The position numbers and the translations under genes were made by a program. DNA of 64,000 bases from Diploptera punctata (taxonomy: Eukaryota; Arthropoda; Insecta; Blattodea; Blaberidae). The first letter of the stretch is position 1; every line of letters begins with the position of its first letter. This document shows positions 51,377 to 61,344 of the stretch, one piece after another. The stretch is taken from NCBI GenBank assembly GCA_030220185.1, contig JASPKZ010007797.1, positions 620,001 through 684,000 on the forward strand, written 5' to 3'. Below the pieces are notes generated by a model. That model searched no databases, had not been told where the DNA came from, and saw only the letters and a list, made by a program, of their open reading frames with translations.

Positions 51377-51788
51377 CACAATTAAATTATTGTAAATCAA
51401 TGGTAAAGAGAAAAATTTTTGCCTGAACCGGGAATCGAACCCCGAACCTTTAGCTTTCTGTGCTAATGCTCAGACCACTGAGCTAATCCAGGCTTCATTC
51501 CCATCCGAGCAGAAATCCTTCCTTTACCTTACTATAGCTGTGTGGAGTCCCTTCATGTATTCTTCAGGTAGAAGCCATTCATTGTGTATTTGTGAATGAT
51601 GATTCATTGCAATTGAATGTGGGACCAGTAGAGTAAGGTAAAGGAAAGATTTCTGCTTGGATGGGAATGAAACCTGGATTAGCTCAGTGGTCTGAGCATT
51701 AGCACGGAAAGCTAAAGGTTTGGGGTTCGATTCCCAGTTGAGGCAAACATTTTTCTCTTTACCATTGATTTACAATAATTTAATTGTG
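51377..51788. mobile_element. Head-to-head inverted pair of SINE family D
   Basis: The left (minus) and right (plus) arms each have TAGCTCAGTGGTCTGAGCAT and GGGGTTCGATTCCC, a tRNA-like head, and end in CCATTGATTTACAATAATTT. The arms of about 150 bases face each other around 51585. A single D copy is at 6750-6895. Confidence 0.8.
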
Positions 51789-51837
51789 GCCACATATGAT
51801 TACCTGACATTTACAATACAGTTAATAACTGTGTAGT

Positions 51838-52190
51838 GTTGGCCGCAATGGACTAGTGGTTATGCTCCTTGCCTCTGGCCCTGAGGATAACGGGTTCAAA
51901 ACCGACCAGAGTCAATGGATTTTTTTAGGATGGAAAAATCCAAGGAAGAAGTCCTCTGGGAGAGAATTTATGCTGTGAGTTCTGGGTCTGAAGATTTTCA
52001 GGCTCATAAAAGACCCTTAAGCCTGAATAAGAAAGACTTCTAAGCAAAATTTACCTCTCTCAATATCCTGGTAATACCTTAGTTGCCTACTAGATATCTC
52101 AATGAGTCGGCAGGTTGACCACATGCCATTCATGACATCAATGGTCAAATAACTTGGTCTAATAACTCCTAATAAAGGAAAGGCTATGCC
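51838..52190 (+). repeat. SINE family B copy, near full length
   Basis: GGCCGCAATGGACTAGTGGT, GGGTTCAAAACCGACC, AAGGAAGAAGTCCTCTGGGA, ACTAGATATCTCAATGAG, ending in AACTCCTAATAAAGGAAAGG. No PLE is inserted in it. Confidence 0.8.
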
Positions 52191-52219
52191 ATTATAGATA
52201 TATAAATAATAATTGTGTA

Positions 52220-52640
52220 GAAATAATATGCATTTGAATCAGAATGCCTGGAAGCTTAGTGCTGGTATACAGAATCAAAGGCATCAGGTTCAAATCCCAA
52301 TTCAGGCATATATTTTTTCTTCAAATAAAATTTTCCATTTGGTGAGAAGTGATATATTTAATATTTAAGATTGCATATAAGCTTCACTGGCTATAAATTT
52401 GGTGTGATTCCCATTAAAGCCTTCTTGCTAAAAAAAGCCGCTAGAGGTGTAGTGGAATGGAAAGTTAATACCTCGGCACATGGGAATTCATATAATAAAG
52501 GAAGAAATAATATGCATCTGAATTGAAATGCCTAGCAGCTTAGTGGATGGAGAGCTGGTGTACAGAATCAGAGACATTGGGTTCAAATCCTGATTCAGGT
52601 GTATATTTTCTCTCTTCAAATAAAATTTGTGTCTAATAAT
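52220..52640 (+). repeat. Two SINE family C copies in direct orientation
   Basis: 52235-52345 and 52515-52640: GCCTAGCAGCTTAGTGGATG (A box), TTGGGTTCAAATCCTGATTC (B box), then TTTCTCTCTTCAAATAAAAT. They are separated by a C-family 5' stretch (CATGGGAATTCATATAATAA). Confidence 0.75.
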
Positions 52641-52799
52641 TTATTTATTTTGATCATAGTTATAGCATTTAGCTATATTAAATCTATCACAATGTCTTCT
52701 TGGTATAGAAGTACAATAATTGCATTGTGAATAATGGTTCATTTCTCTGGGGAAAGAAGGGATTAACAAGGAAGTTGATTGATGATTGATCCCTATCTG

Positions 52800-53180
52800 T
52801 CTCACTGCGAGGACAAAGGCTCTTCTCTAGTGGGAGTTTCTTAACAAAACAAATTTAGTTATTTTATTTCCCTACAGATGTCATGAATGGCATGTGGTTA
52901 GCATACTGACCAAATTGAAACATCTAGGAAGCAACTAAGGTATTACTAGGATGATGTAGGTTGGTCATTTTTGTTTAGAGGCCTCTTTTTCAGGCTTAAG
53001 GTTCTTTTAACAGCCTGATAATCTTTAGACTTGGGACCCATGGCTTAAAGTCCCTCTTGAATGACTTGCTCCTTGGATTTTTCCATCCTAAAAAATCCAT
53101 TGACTCCGACTGGGTTTGAACCTGTGATTCTCGGAACTAAAGGCAAGGAACATAACCACTAGTCCATTGCAGCCAACAAT
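52800..53180 (-). repeat. SINE family B copy, near full length
   Basis: Antisense; head near 53178 (GGCTGCAATGGACTAGTGGT), 3' end near 52805. It is uninterrupted at the AGCATAACTAA-like site, which here reads AATAAAATAACTAAA on the sense strand. Confidence 0.8.
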
Positions 53181-53378
53181 AAATCACTGTATTTTTTAAT
53201 GTAAGGATCTTCAACAGGCCGAGCTCCAATTCATGTTAACAGAATTACTGTATTTAATATAATTCAGAATGGTATCTGGTTGATAGGATAAAACTGAATT
53301 CCTTGGAAGTTGGAATTAAAGACGGGGAGAATAAATAGAATTGCAATGGATATTGTGTAATGTGTGAATAATACTTAC

Positions 53379-53481
53379 ACTCTACACTTGAGCAGGAAGA
53401 GTGCTAGCAAAGCTCCCAGCAGCAGAACTCCAACACAAGATGCAATTAGAACCAGTAGCCAAGTATCATCCATTGCTGGCC
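53379..53481 (-). CDS. Unrecognised membrane protein, transmembrane exon
   Basis: It encodes (G)[18 protein letters not shown] then [15 protein letters not shown](V): one hydrophobic helix of about 23 residues followed by a basic stop-transfer KCR. The acceptor is ATTATAG|GG at 53482, the donor GT|GTAAGT at 53378, 103 bases, phase 1 in and phase 2 out. The orientation is probably outside-to-inside, because the preceding exon has cysteines and N-x-T sites and the following one a long disordered tail. Confidence 0.87.
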
Positions 53482-53570
53482 CTATAATGTAACAAACTAT
53501 TAAACAATCTCCTTAAAAAAGGCCAGGGGCCTGTTACATAAAAATTCTACTTTAGTAGTTACTTATTAAC

Positions 53571-53830
53571 AGTGTAAAAGTTATTCATCAAATAAAACAA
53601 AGAAAGTGGAATTGGATTGAGAAAACCAGACGGAGCCATCGAGAAGACTGCACTAGACTGGAATCTGCAAGGAGTAAGAAAGAGGGGACGACCTAGAAAA
53701 ATTAGAAGCGATCAGTAGAGGAGGAAAGAGGGAAAAGCTGGACACAAGTGAAATGGCTGGCTGGAAGCAGAGTATACTGGAGGAATTTTACTACTGCCCT
53801 ATGTTCCATTTAGGAATTAGAGGAAATTTA
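53571..53830 (+). mobile_element. LINE C-terminal fragment
   Basis: LRKPDGAIEKTALDWNLQGV, RKRGRPRKIRS and a KWLAGSRVYWRNF-like end: the LR...I.K.ALDWNPQGKRKRGRP signature common at the end of insect non-LTR elements. It lies in the intron close to the transmembrane exon. Confidence 0.72.
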
Positions 53831-53834
53831 TTAT

Positions 53835-54145
53835 ATTATATAGTGTACTGCCCTAGGGCAGGTCCTTCACTGCAGTCATAGCATTTCCATGTCATGATTT
53901 GCAGCGTTACTAGGGAGTTATAGGTGTAGTAGCTTCCCGTTGCTTTCCACACCAATGAAAGATGATATGATGATGGCCAGATGATGTTTGGGGACCTTTT
54001 GGGCCTCAAAGCTACCTGACATTTGTCCAGGGGAGGAAAAATCCCAGAAAAAACCTCACCCAGGAAACTTGTCCCAACCGGGGATCGAATCCAGGCCTGC
54101 TGCGTAACAAGTCAAGCACGCTACCTCGAGACCACAGTGACGGAC
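53835..54145 (-). repeat. SINE family I copy, near full length
   Basis: Minus strand: GTCACTGTGGTCTCGAGGTA head with B box CTGGATTCGATCCCCGG, then GGTTTTTTCTGGGATTTTTC, a short CATCAT stretch and the tail CTGCCCTAGGGCAGTACACT. Confidence 0.8.
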
Positions 54146-54289
54146 ATATAGGAAATAAATCAAATAAATAAAAGTTATTACTTAACAGTCTGGTAAATCC
54201 TGTTTCAGAGACACAAAACTACACTGCTAAATTTGCTACACTACTTTTAGCAGTTAGCAGTGTGACTTCATGTAAAGAGTAATGATGAT

Positions 54290-54690
54290 GATGATCATCA
54301 TCATCATCACTCCAGGGATAAGGCAATTGCCCGTTCCGACTTCATAATGCATCAGCCCAATGTCTTCTAGGTCTTCCAACATCACGTCTTCCTCTTGCTT
54401 GATAATTTCTTGCTAACAATGGATATCTTCCTTGCTCATTCCATCCATATGATCAATCCATTTCTGTCTGTAATTTGTGACCTTATACAATAAAGGCTGT
54501 ACTTTCAATTCTTCTCTTATATCCTCATTTCTTATTCTATCAAGTCTTGTACATCCTTTTACTTGTCTTAGGAACCTCATCTCCGCCGTCTGTATTCTAT
54601 CCTTCTGTTTTTTTATTGGAGCCCAAGTTTCACATCCATACATAATGATACAGACAATAATTATTCTCTCTGCTGGATTTTAAGACCTTC
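54290..54690 (-). mobile_element. LINE reverse-transcriptase C-terminal part
   Basis: MYGCETWAPIKKQKDRIQTA, EMRFLRQVKGCTRLDRIRNE, DIREELKVQPLLYKVTNYRQ, KWIDHMDGM. It ends in a (GATGAT)n tail (54265-54310). It is related to 42930-43740. Confidence 0.78.
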
Positions 54691-54999
54691 TCTACAGAGT
54701 ATATGAGTTATAATCCTCTATGGCCTTCTCTATGGAGTTCATTTGAACAAGATTTCAAAATATAGTAGCTCTGTTGAATTGTTGTTCTGTAATATTATTC
54801 TTTAGCAAAGCTATAAAAATGTCAAAACCATTTAAAAAAGAACAAAAATACATCAAATGAGACAATTTCTTAAGGATAATTTTATAAAATTCATAGAGAA
54901 GTATGTTGTATTACTTTTAAATTGTATATACTGCTAACTACTTTTGTCAGTTGTCCTCCAATGGCTATCCTCGCACTGAGGGATTACCGGTAATAAAAC

Positions 55000-55385
55000 A
55001 GCCAATTTCCTCGCCAGAAAAGGATCTCGCATTGAACAATTGCCTGGATCTAAACCAACACCTTACTCAGTGAAATGCCACATAAAGTTAAAATCCAAAA
55101 TTATGAATGACAATAGACTTCAAACAGTGGACAGAAACAAAAAATGGGAATGCCTAATAAAAAGAAATATTGATATACCAGACATACCAAGAAGAACAGA
55201 AGTAGCATATTTTAGAATGACAACGGGCCACGATTGTCTGACAAAACATCTTTACAAAATCAATGTTCTGCCTTCACCAAAATGCATTTTATGCAAAAAC
55301 TCTGATGAAAAAATGGACAAAGGTCATCTGAACAACTGTATCACTGTCAAACATGAAGATTCTAAGACCTCAAAGTATTGAAGAG
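55000..55385 (+). mobile_element. LINE RNase H end and C-terminal region
   Basis: NFLARKGSR (end of RNase H), CHIKLKSKIMNDNRLQTVDR, RTEVAYFRMTTGHDCLTKHL and LPSPKCILCKNSDEKMDKGH: the FRxxTGHDCL and CxLC...H...C motifs. A partial copy, open for 113 codons. Confidence 0.75.
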
Positions 55386-55779
55386 CAAGACTGCTAATGT
55401 CTTCAGTGTTAGCTGCACCACATTAGACAACAACTACTTTTGTCAGTATCTATTAACTCATAAAATAGACTGCATAGGAGAGTTAATTAGTAGTACGATA
55501 CTATTATTATATGAAATAGCATTGTAGTTACACTGCTAAATGTAAGTCCTACATTATTTTACACTGGTACTTTTTTGAAACAAGTGTCAAGTTTTAGCAG
55601 TCTAAATTATCAGCAGACTGATAGTTTTATGAAATAGGCCCCTGTTCCGTCTAGGATTAGAAAATATTTTTACATTCACAACATTCATTAATTGGAATAT
55701 CTTTATGGATTAATTTACTGATCGGATGTTCTGTTTTAACAGAACTGTCCTTTTTTTTATAATCTATTTTGGTTTTACA

Positions 55780-56175
55780 ACTCCATGGCACGAAGGCATA
55801 GAAGGTCCCTAGTCTAACAGCTGATTGCTAACCTCTCATCCATATGTGTTAATCACAGAGCCAGTGTAGGGGTAATATGTGGTCAGCATGTCAGGTCCCC
55901 CAGCCATTATGACTAAGCCGTGGTCTCTTGGAGTGGTAGGATGTTAGGATCCCATCTTTCTAGACAATCGGTATGAGATATCACTCCTGCATGATATCTA
56001 CTTTTATGTCCCAGAACTATAATTTGGTACTAATTTCTGTTAGAGGTCAAATCGATTTTAGGGCTATAGTACTGCTAGAAGGTTTAGGCCAGTTTAAAAA
56101 TTGTGACCCATTAGGTCTTGAACCAAAGAGCTTTTGACTTGTAGCTTGTTGCCTTGAACAACATGGTGTGCTCCA
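55780..56175 (-). repeat. Adjacent SINE G and SINE F fragments
   Basis: 55782-55915 is an antisense G 3' part (CCATGGCACGAAGGCATAGA, GTCAGCATGTCAGGTCCCCC). 55920-56175 is an antisense F copy (TAGACAATCGGTATGAGATA, GGTCTTGAACCAAAGAGC). The arrangement repeats that at 46.9-47.3 kb, where F is also inserted into G. Confidence 0.6.
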
Positions 56176-56389
56176 CAATATACTAAAAATATTGTGCATT
56201 ATCAACATTTATTTATTTTATTTACTTAATGCAGGACACTTGTAATACAGATAAAATTACCCAAATAACAGACTTTATTAACATATTTGTAATAACTATG
56301 CACAACAGAAACAATAACAGAAACACTATAAAAATAAGAACAGAATAATCGTAATTAGATTAGGGGGTTTGCAGTGAGATAATTTTCCC

Positions 56390-57355
56390 TCTTGCCTCCC
56401 AGTAGCATTGATGGAGTATCCATCCATAGTAATTCTGCCCGAAGGCAGGTCCTTCACTGCAATCATAGCATTTTCATAATATGCTTGCAGTTTTACTAGT
56501 GAATTGTAGGTGTGGTAGCTTCCTGTTGCTTTCCACACCGGTGAAGGATGATGAAGATGATGACAATGATCATCATTATCATCATCATCATCCTGCCAGG
56601 TATTAGTCCTAGAAGAACTGTTATAGCCTGAGAAAGCAGTTTTCGTGCCATCTTTTCATAGGTCAACCAAGTGACGTTTCCCATTTGGACAGTAGTTCAT
56701 TATTGCCTTGGGGATCCTGGATCTAGCCATTCTTGAGACCTGTTCCTTCCAGTTTAGCTGATATCTGGAGATGTAGTCCAGTATTGGTGACTCATTAAGT
56801 TCTTGAAGGATTTCTACATTTTTCTTTCGATCCCATTTGGTGTAGCCAGCTGTTCGGCGCATAAATTTCGGTGATCCATCTGGCTTTTCCTTTTATGAGG
56901 CTTGAAAGTAATAGAATGTCCCACCAACTAGTTGCTAGCAAGGAGGTGGTAAGTCCAGCGATGGGGTTGCCATCTTTAAGCATATGGACCTGCTTCAATA
57001 CTGCATTTACTCAGTATTAGTTGGAATGGGTATACCACCATTACTCGGTCCCCAGAACCTCGTTTGTTAAAACAGGTTGCACCACGAGAAGGTGAGGTTG
57101 AGAATTGAGTAGGAGAGGTTATATGAGACACTTCACTACTCCTTGCAACCCTGATGATAATGATAAGGATGATAATGATGGCCATATGATTTCGGGGACC
57201 GTTTAGGCCTTAAAGGTTTCCTGACATTTGTCTTAAAGGTGAGGAAAAACCCCGATAAAAACCTCACCCAGAAAAACTGCCCTGACTGGGGATCGAACCC
57301 AGGCCCGCTGCGTGACAAGGCAGCATGCTACCTCGAGACCACAGCGATGGACTGA
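56390..57355 (-). repeat. SINE family I copy split by a LINE 3' end
   Basis: 56425-56555 (AATTCTGCCCGAAGGCAGG, GTTGCTTTCCACACCGGTGA) and 57160-57355 (GATGGCCATATGATTTCGGG, GGGATCGAACCCAGGCCCGC) are the two halves of one SINE I. The inserted segment 56556-57160 begins and ends within GATGAT repeats. Confidence 0.75.
56575..56890 (-). mobile_element. LINE 3' end inserted in SINE I
   Basis: The minus strand has MRRTAGYTKWDRKKNVEILQ, NESPILDYISRYQLNWKEQV and SRMARSRIPKAIMNYCPNGK, and ends in (GATGAT)n at 56565-56600. 56890-57155 continues with sequence I cannot assign. Confidence 0.72.
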
Positions 57356-57860
57356 TGGAGTATAGCAGTTGTTAATGCAGGACAATGGAGTAGGTGAGCA
57401 GAATCCATATTGGTACCAGTCCTACACAGCATGCAGAGAGGATTGTTCAATACTCCCAGATGATGAAGGTCGGTAGCGAGGCAGTCATGTCCTGTTGCAA
57501 TGCGAAATTTTACAACAGCTTCCTTGCGTGGCCAATCTGGTACTTCAGAAACAATTTTATTCCTCCACTGGTTTTCTTTGGTCCTTTCTAACAATACCAG
57601 TTGGTATTCAGATTTTATCTTGGAATGGATAATAGTGGTAGATCTATGGTAAGGTATTTCTTTCATGGGTGCTTGTAGAATTTGAGTGCCTCGTTTTGCA
57701 AGTAAATCTGCAGCTTCATTTCCTGCGATGGTATCCACTGTAGTGCAACTTGCTTTTGGAAGCAAATAAGGTTGTTGATGAATTTCCTGCAATCTACAAC
57801 TCCTTTGCTACAAGCCGGTGTTAAATAGTTTGTAATTGTAATAATTGCTGCTTGTGAATC
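57355..57860 (-). mobile_element. LINE RNase H end and C-terminal region
   Basis: The open frame of 154 codons includes AGNEAADLLAKRGTQILQAP (end of RNase H, with the N-E-A-A-D motif), KEAVVKFRIATGHDCLATDL and PLCMLCRTGTNMDSAHLLHC. It is the best kept fragment of this element type here. A DSQAAI-like RNase H word lies upstream near 57850. The 5' part is absent. Confidence 0.8.
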
Positions 57861-57959
57861 TGATAGGATATATTATTATCAACATTTCAATAAGAAAAAT
57901 AAATTCATGATGGAAACATGTTGTCAGCAAGTAGCTGGATAATACTAACTACACTACTA

Positions 57960-58575
57960 CTAAAGTGGCGTAACAGCCCAAAGTTCAGCCTTAGCCTCTT
58001 CTATGTTAGGAGTTACTAGACCAAATTAATTTAGTTATACTTATTAAATATATGTAGGAAGTGAACACTATGAGGTTTATTTTAATTATATTTGAGTTGT
58101 ATATTTTGACTCACCTCACATTTCTTGATTTGTATGTAGACTAGTTTTGACACTTCTGTGCGACATTCTCGATGCATTACAACTCAGTGTACGGCAGTTT
58201 TAATGCTTCAAGAATGTTGCACAGAAATGACGAAACTAGTCTGCATAAAAATCAAGAAATATGAGGTGAGTCAAAATATACAACTCAAATATAATTAGTT
58301 GCGCTTATTTGCCTATTGGTGTCATGAATGGTATGCAGTCAACAGACCGACCCAATGAGACATCTAGTAGGCAACTAAAGTATTATAGGAATGACGAGGA
58401 TGGTAAATTTTGCTTAGAGTCCTTTTTATTCAGGCTTCAGGATCATTTATGAGTCTGAAGTTTAAAGTCTCTTCCAGAGGACTTGTTCCATGGATTTTTC
58501 CATTGATTCTGGCCGGGTCTAAACCTGCAACAATCAGGATCAGGAGCAAAGAACCTAACCACTAGTCCACTGCGA
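57960..58575 (-). repeat. SINE family B copy interrupted by a PLE inverted dimer
   Basis: Antisense SINE B: head near 58570 (GTCAGTCGCAGTGGACTAGT), 3' end near 57965. The PLE dimer lies at 58045-58300. TTTAGTTATACTTATT (58029-58044) recurs as TTAGTTGCGCTTATT after it, an imperfect target duplication. Confidence 0.8.
58045..58300. mobile_element. PLE inverted dimer
   Basis: TTTTGACTCACCTCACATTTC and GAAATATGAGGTGAGTCAAAA face each other around 58190, and the mirror continues through TATACAACTCAAATATAATT. The hammerhead-like arms keep GAAACTAGTC and stem I (ATGC/GCAT), but the first core box is altered. The outer tail (GAACACTATGAGG) is on the left. Confidence 0.72.
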
Positions 58576-58593
58576 CTGACTTGGTCATTTTCA

Positions 58594-59220
58594 GGGATGG
58601 ACAATAATCCAGTCAGTATAGGGGTGAAATGTACAGGGTGGCGCATAAATCTCCATACAGGTATCAGACTTGAATAAGTCTACTTTTAAAAAATATGTTT
58701 GATTTGTTCCCCATCACACACCATGCATAGATTAATATAAATATCCATCCATAGTAATTTTGCCCAAAGGCTGGTCCTTCACTGCAATCATAGCATTTTC
58801 ATGCTATGCTTGCAGCTTTACTAGGGAATTGTATGTGAGGTAGCTTCCCGTTGCTTTCCACACCGGTGAAGGATGATGATGATGATAATGATAAGGATGA
58901 TGATGATGGCCATATGATTTCGGGGACCATTTGGGCCTTTAAGTTTTCCTGACATTTGTTTTACAGGTGAGGAAAACCCCCAATATAAATATATACAATA
59001 GAATAACTGTAAATGAAAAGGCAACATCATTTATATGGAGACTTATGCAGCACCCTGTAGTTCCCATTCATTATAGTTGGTTTTCTAAACCTAGAGCTGC
59101 TACTTATTGTAGCTACTCAGATTCCTCATGTAACTGAGTGAACAGAGGATTCCTACTAACTGAAATATCATGAGAAAATTTCTTTCTCCATGGGACTTGA
59201 GCCAGTGCAAAGATTTGGAG
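58594..59220 (-). repeat. SINE G copy split by a TIR element that itself carries a SINE I
   Basis: SINE G parts: 58594-58631 and 59060-59210. The inserted TIR element is 58634-59057 (ends CAGGGTGGCGCATAAATCTC and CAGGGTGCTGCATAAGTCTC in reverse complement, TA on both sides). Inside it a SINE I (58741-58979) is flanked by AATATAAATAT on both sides. This gives a clear order of three insertions. Confidence 0.82.
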
Positions 59221-59650
59221 CTTCATTATGTAGATTCTCTGTACATTAGAATGAAAATTGTTACATTACCTTGTCTGGGGAGCTCCACATACTCAACTCC
59301 AGGGTCCGCATTCCAGTCACAAAGCACACTGCAAGTAGATGTGTTCATATTGGGAGCTCTCTGAAGGAATGCAGGCTACTTATTGTAGCTACTCAGATTC
59401 CTCATGTAACTGAGTGAACAGAGGTTTCCTACTAACTGAAATATCATGAGAAAATTTCTTTCTCCATGGGACTTGAGCCAGTGCAAAGTTCAGAGCTTCA
59501 TTATGTAGATTCTCTGTACATTAGAATGAAAATTGTTACATTACCTTGCCTGGGGAGCTCCACGTACTCAACTCCAGGGCCCGCATTCCAGTCACAAAGC
59601 ACACTGCAAGTAGACGTGTTCATATTGGGAGCTCTCTGAAGGAATGCAGG
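59100..59650. repeat. Tandem 275-bp duplication that copies part of an exon
   Basis: Copies 59100-59375 and 59376-59650 abut and differ at about ten positions. Each contains the tail of the SINE G, an intron stretch, the donor site and the last 106 bases of the membrane-protein exon. The outer (left) copy lacks the exon's own acceptor. Confidence 0.92.
59270..59360 (-). pseudogene. Duplicated partial exon
   Basis: Minus strand: a possible cryptic acceptor CATTCCTTCAG|AGAGCTCCC (59361), the codons RAPNMNTSTCSVLCDWNADP and GVEYVELPRQ, then the donor G|GTAATG at 59269. It is 91 bases, so including it together with the true exon would shift the frame. All differences from the true copy are substitutions. 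Confidence 0.6.
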
Positions 59651-59762
59651 TAATGGTGGGGGAGGAATCCCCAATATAGAGTCCGGAGGAGGTACTAGGT
59701 CTGAACATTCAACACATGATGTGTTGAGATACATCCATAAGTCTACTCCGCTTGCCATGATC
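59545..59762 (-). CDS. Unrecognised membrane protein, extracellular exon
   Basis: It encodes (x)IMASGVDLWMYLNTSCVECS, DLVPPPDSILGIPPPPLPAF, LQRAPNMNTSTCSVLCDWNA, GPGVEYVELPRQ(G): four cysteines, two N-x-S/T sequons and a proline-rich loop. The acceptor is ATGTTACAG|GA at 59763 and the donor CAAG|GTAATG at 59544. The phase fits the transmembrane exon. The ATG at 59758 could be a start, but there is no signal peptide, so upstream exons beyond this exon (not seen in the window) are more likely. Confidence 0.83.
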
Positions 59763-59869
59763 CTGTAACATAACAATATTTCATATACAGAGTATAAATT
59801 AATTACATCACACAATTTAAACAGATTTAATGGAAATGGGCAGCTAATGACAAATGAGGAAAATTTTGA

Positions 59870-60490
59870 GGAAGTGGCTGAATTCAAATGCCTAGGAACA
59901 ATAATCACAATTAGGAATTAGATGCATAAAGAAATTAAACATAGGCTCAATTCTGGAAATGTGTGCTATTATGTATTACAGAGCCTCTTGACATCCTAAC
60001 TCCTTTCAAAAAAGTTAAACTGAAAATATATAAAATTGTTATTCTCCCAGTTATATTATATGGATGATGAACATGGACTCTTACTTTAAGGGAGGAAAGA
60101 AGATTTCGAGTATTTGAGAATAAAGTTTTAGGAACATTTTTGTACGAAAGAGCGATGAACAGACAGGTGAATGGAGAAGACTACATGACAGTGAACTACA
60201 TGGTCTTTGTAAGAAGCCAGATATAATGAGAACAGTTAAGTCTCGTAGACTGTGATGGGCAGGACATGTGGCATGAATGGGGAATGAAAGAGATGCATGG
60301 AAACTTCTTGTAGGAAAACCAGAGGGAAAACGCCCAGTTGGTAGACCAAGAACGAGGTGGGAGAATAACATTAACCATGATTTAAGGGAATGATTGGAAA
60401 ACATTATCTCAGGATAGGGATATATGGAGAGCTTATGTCCACATGGCCATGAACCTACAGGTTTGATAGTGCCAGTGAGTTAGTTAGTTA
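59870..60490 (+). mobile_element. LINE 3' part, best copy of the common family
   Basis: Broken frames give EEVAEFKCLGTIIT, IKHRLNSGNVCYYVLQSLL, an RMNRQVNGEDYMTVNYMVF-like stretch, and in the minus direction of reading none. The nucleotide end GAACCTACAGGTTTGATAGT GCCAGTGAGTTAGTTAGTTA (given as two words) is the 3' end found antisense at 1.2, 12.3 and 18.4 kb. Truncated at 5' and with many stops. Confidence 0.72.
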
Positions 60491-60659
60491 ATTTAAACAG
60501 CTTACAGAATATTCTTCTATAAGCAGTATGAGATTAGTAAAATAACTATGATATAAAGAACACTTGTTACTGCACTGCGTATCTTGTTGTTTGGTCCACT
60601 CCAGTTTCAATTGATCATTGCATCTGTTGCGTAAAAATCTTTCCACACCTAGTGATATA

Positions 60660-60775
60660 TTTTAACAGGCCTGGCCTAGATGACGCCTACCTCTGTAAAT
60701 GATAAGTGGATGTGAAACCAGCAATTACTGGTTGACCGAGGTCCTTCTAGACTGTCGTAGTATGGAATTTAATAT
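60660..60775 (+). repeat. SINE family G 3' end fragment
   Basis: CTACCTCTGTAAATGATAAG, TGGATGTGAAACCAGCAATT and GTCCTTCTAGACTGTCGTAG are diverged G words in sense orientation. 60775-61235 has no recognised feature. Confidence 0.5.
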
Positions 60776-61239
60776 TATCATCAACCAGCTTTTATTTGTT
60801 ATTAGTTAATCTTACAAAACCCATTTAATATAGCTATAATTGAATGACACAAAATATTAAGACAAAAAAAAAGTACTTGCTTAGTGGTACCATATTATTA
60901 AGAAATAATCAAATTCATGAGTGTCTGGCCCGGCTTACTTGTGGCTAGAGAGAACAATATTATTAGTTGCCATGACAACAGTGTAGTGCTTTTAGTCTTC
61001 ATTAATACAAAGTAACACAATTAAGTGCCATTTTCTAGTTTCCCTTGGGTTATAAAACCTGCAAACTTTAATTTTGTACAAGTTTACATTAACCATGATA
61101 CCACATTGTGACTGCAGGCAAATTTGATTCAATGTCCATGTAACTCATGACCCTTTCTCCATATCACATCACAAAAACAACATAATAATTATATTTTAAC
61201 ATTAAACTTCATAAAACAGTACATTTCGAAATTCATTAG

Positions 61240-61340
61240 TGGGATTTTGAGAATAAAGTTCTTAGAAAAGTTTTTGGGCCTAAAAAAAGAGATGAACAGA
61301 CAGGTGAATGGAGAAAACTTTATAATAAAGAGCTACATGG
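61240..61340 (+). mobile_element. LINE fragment
   Basis: TTGAGAATAAAGTTCTTAGA, GAGATGAACAGACAGGTGAA and GAGCTACATGGTATG match 60115-60215. It is truncated at the next element. Confidence 0.65.
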
Positions 61341-61344
61341 TATG

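Noticed and set aside
57394..57591. Plus-strand 65-codon frame
   Set aside because: Antisense shadow of the RNase H/C-terminal LINE frame on the minus strand.
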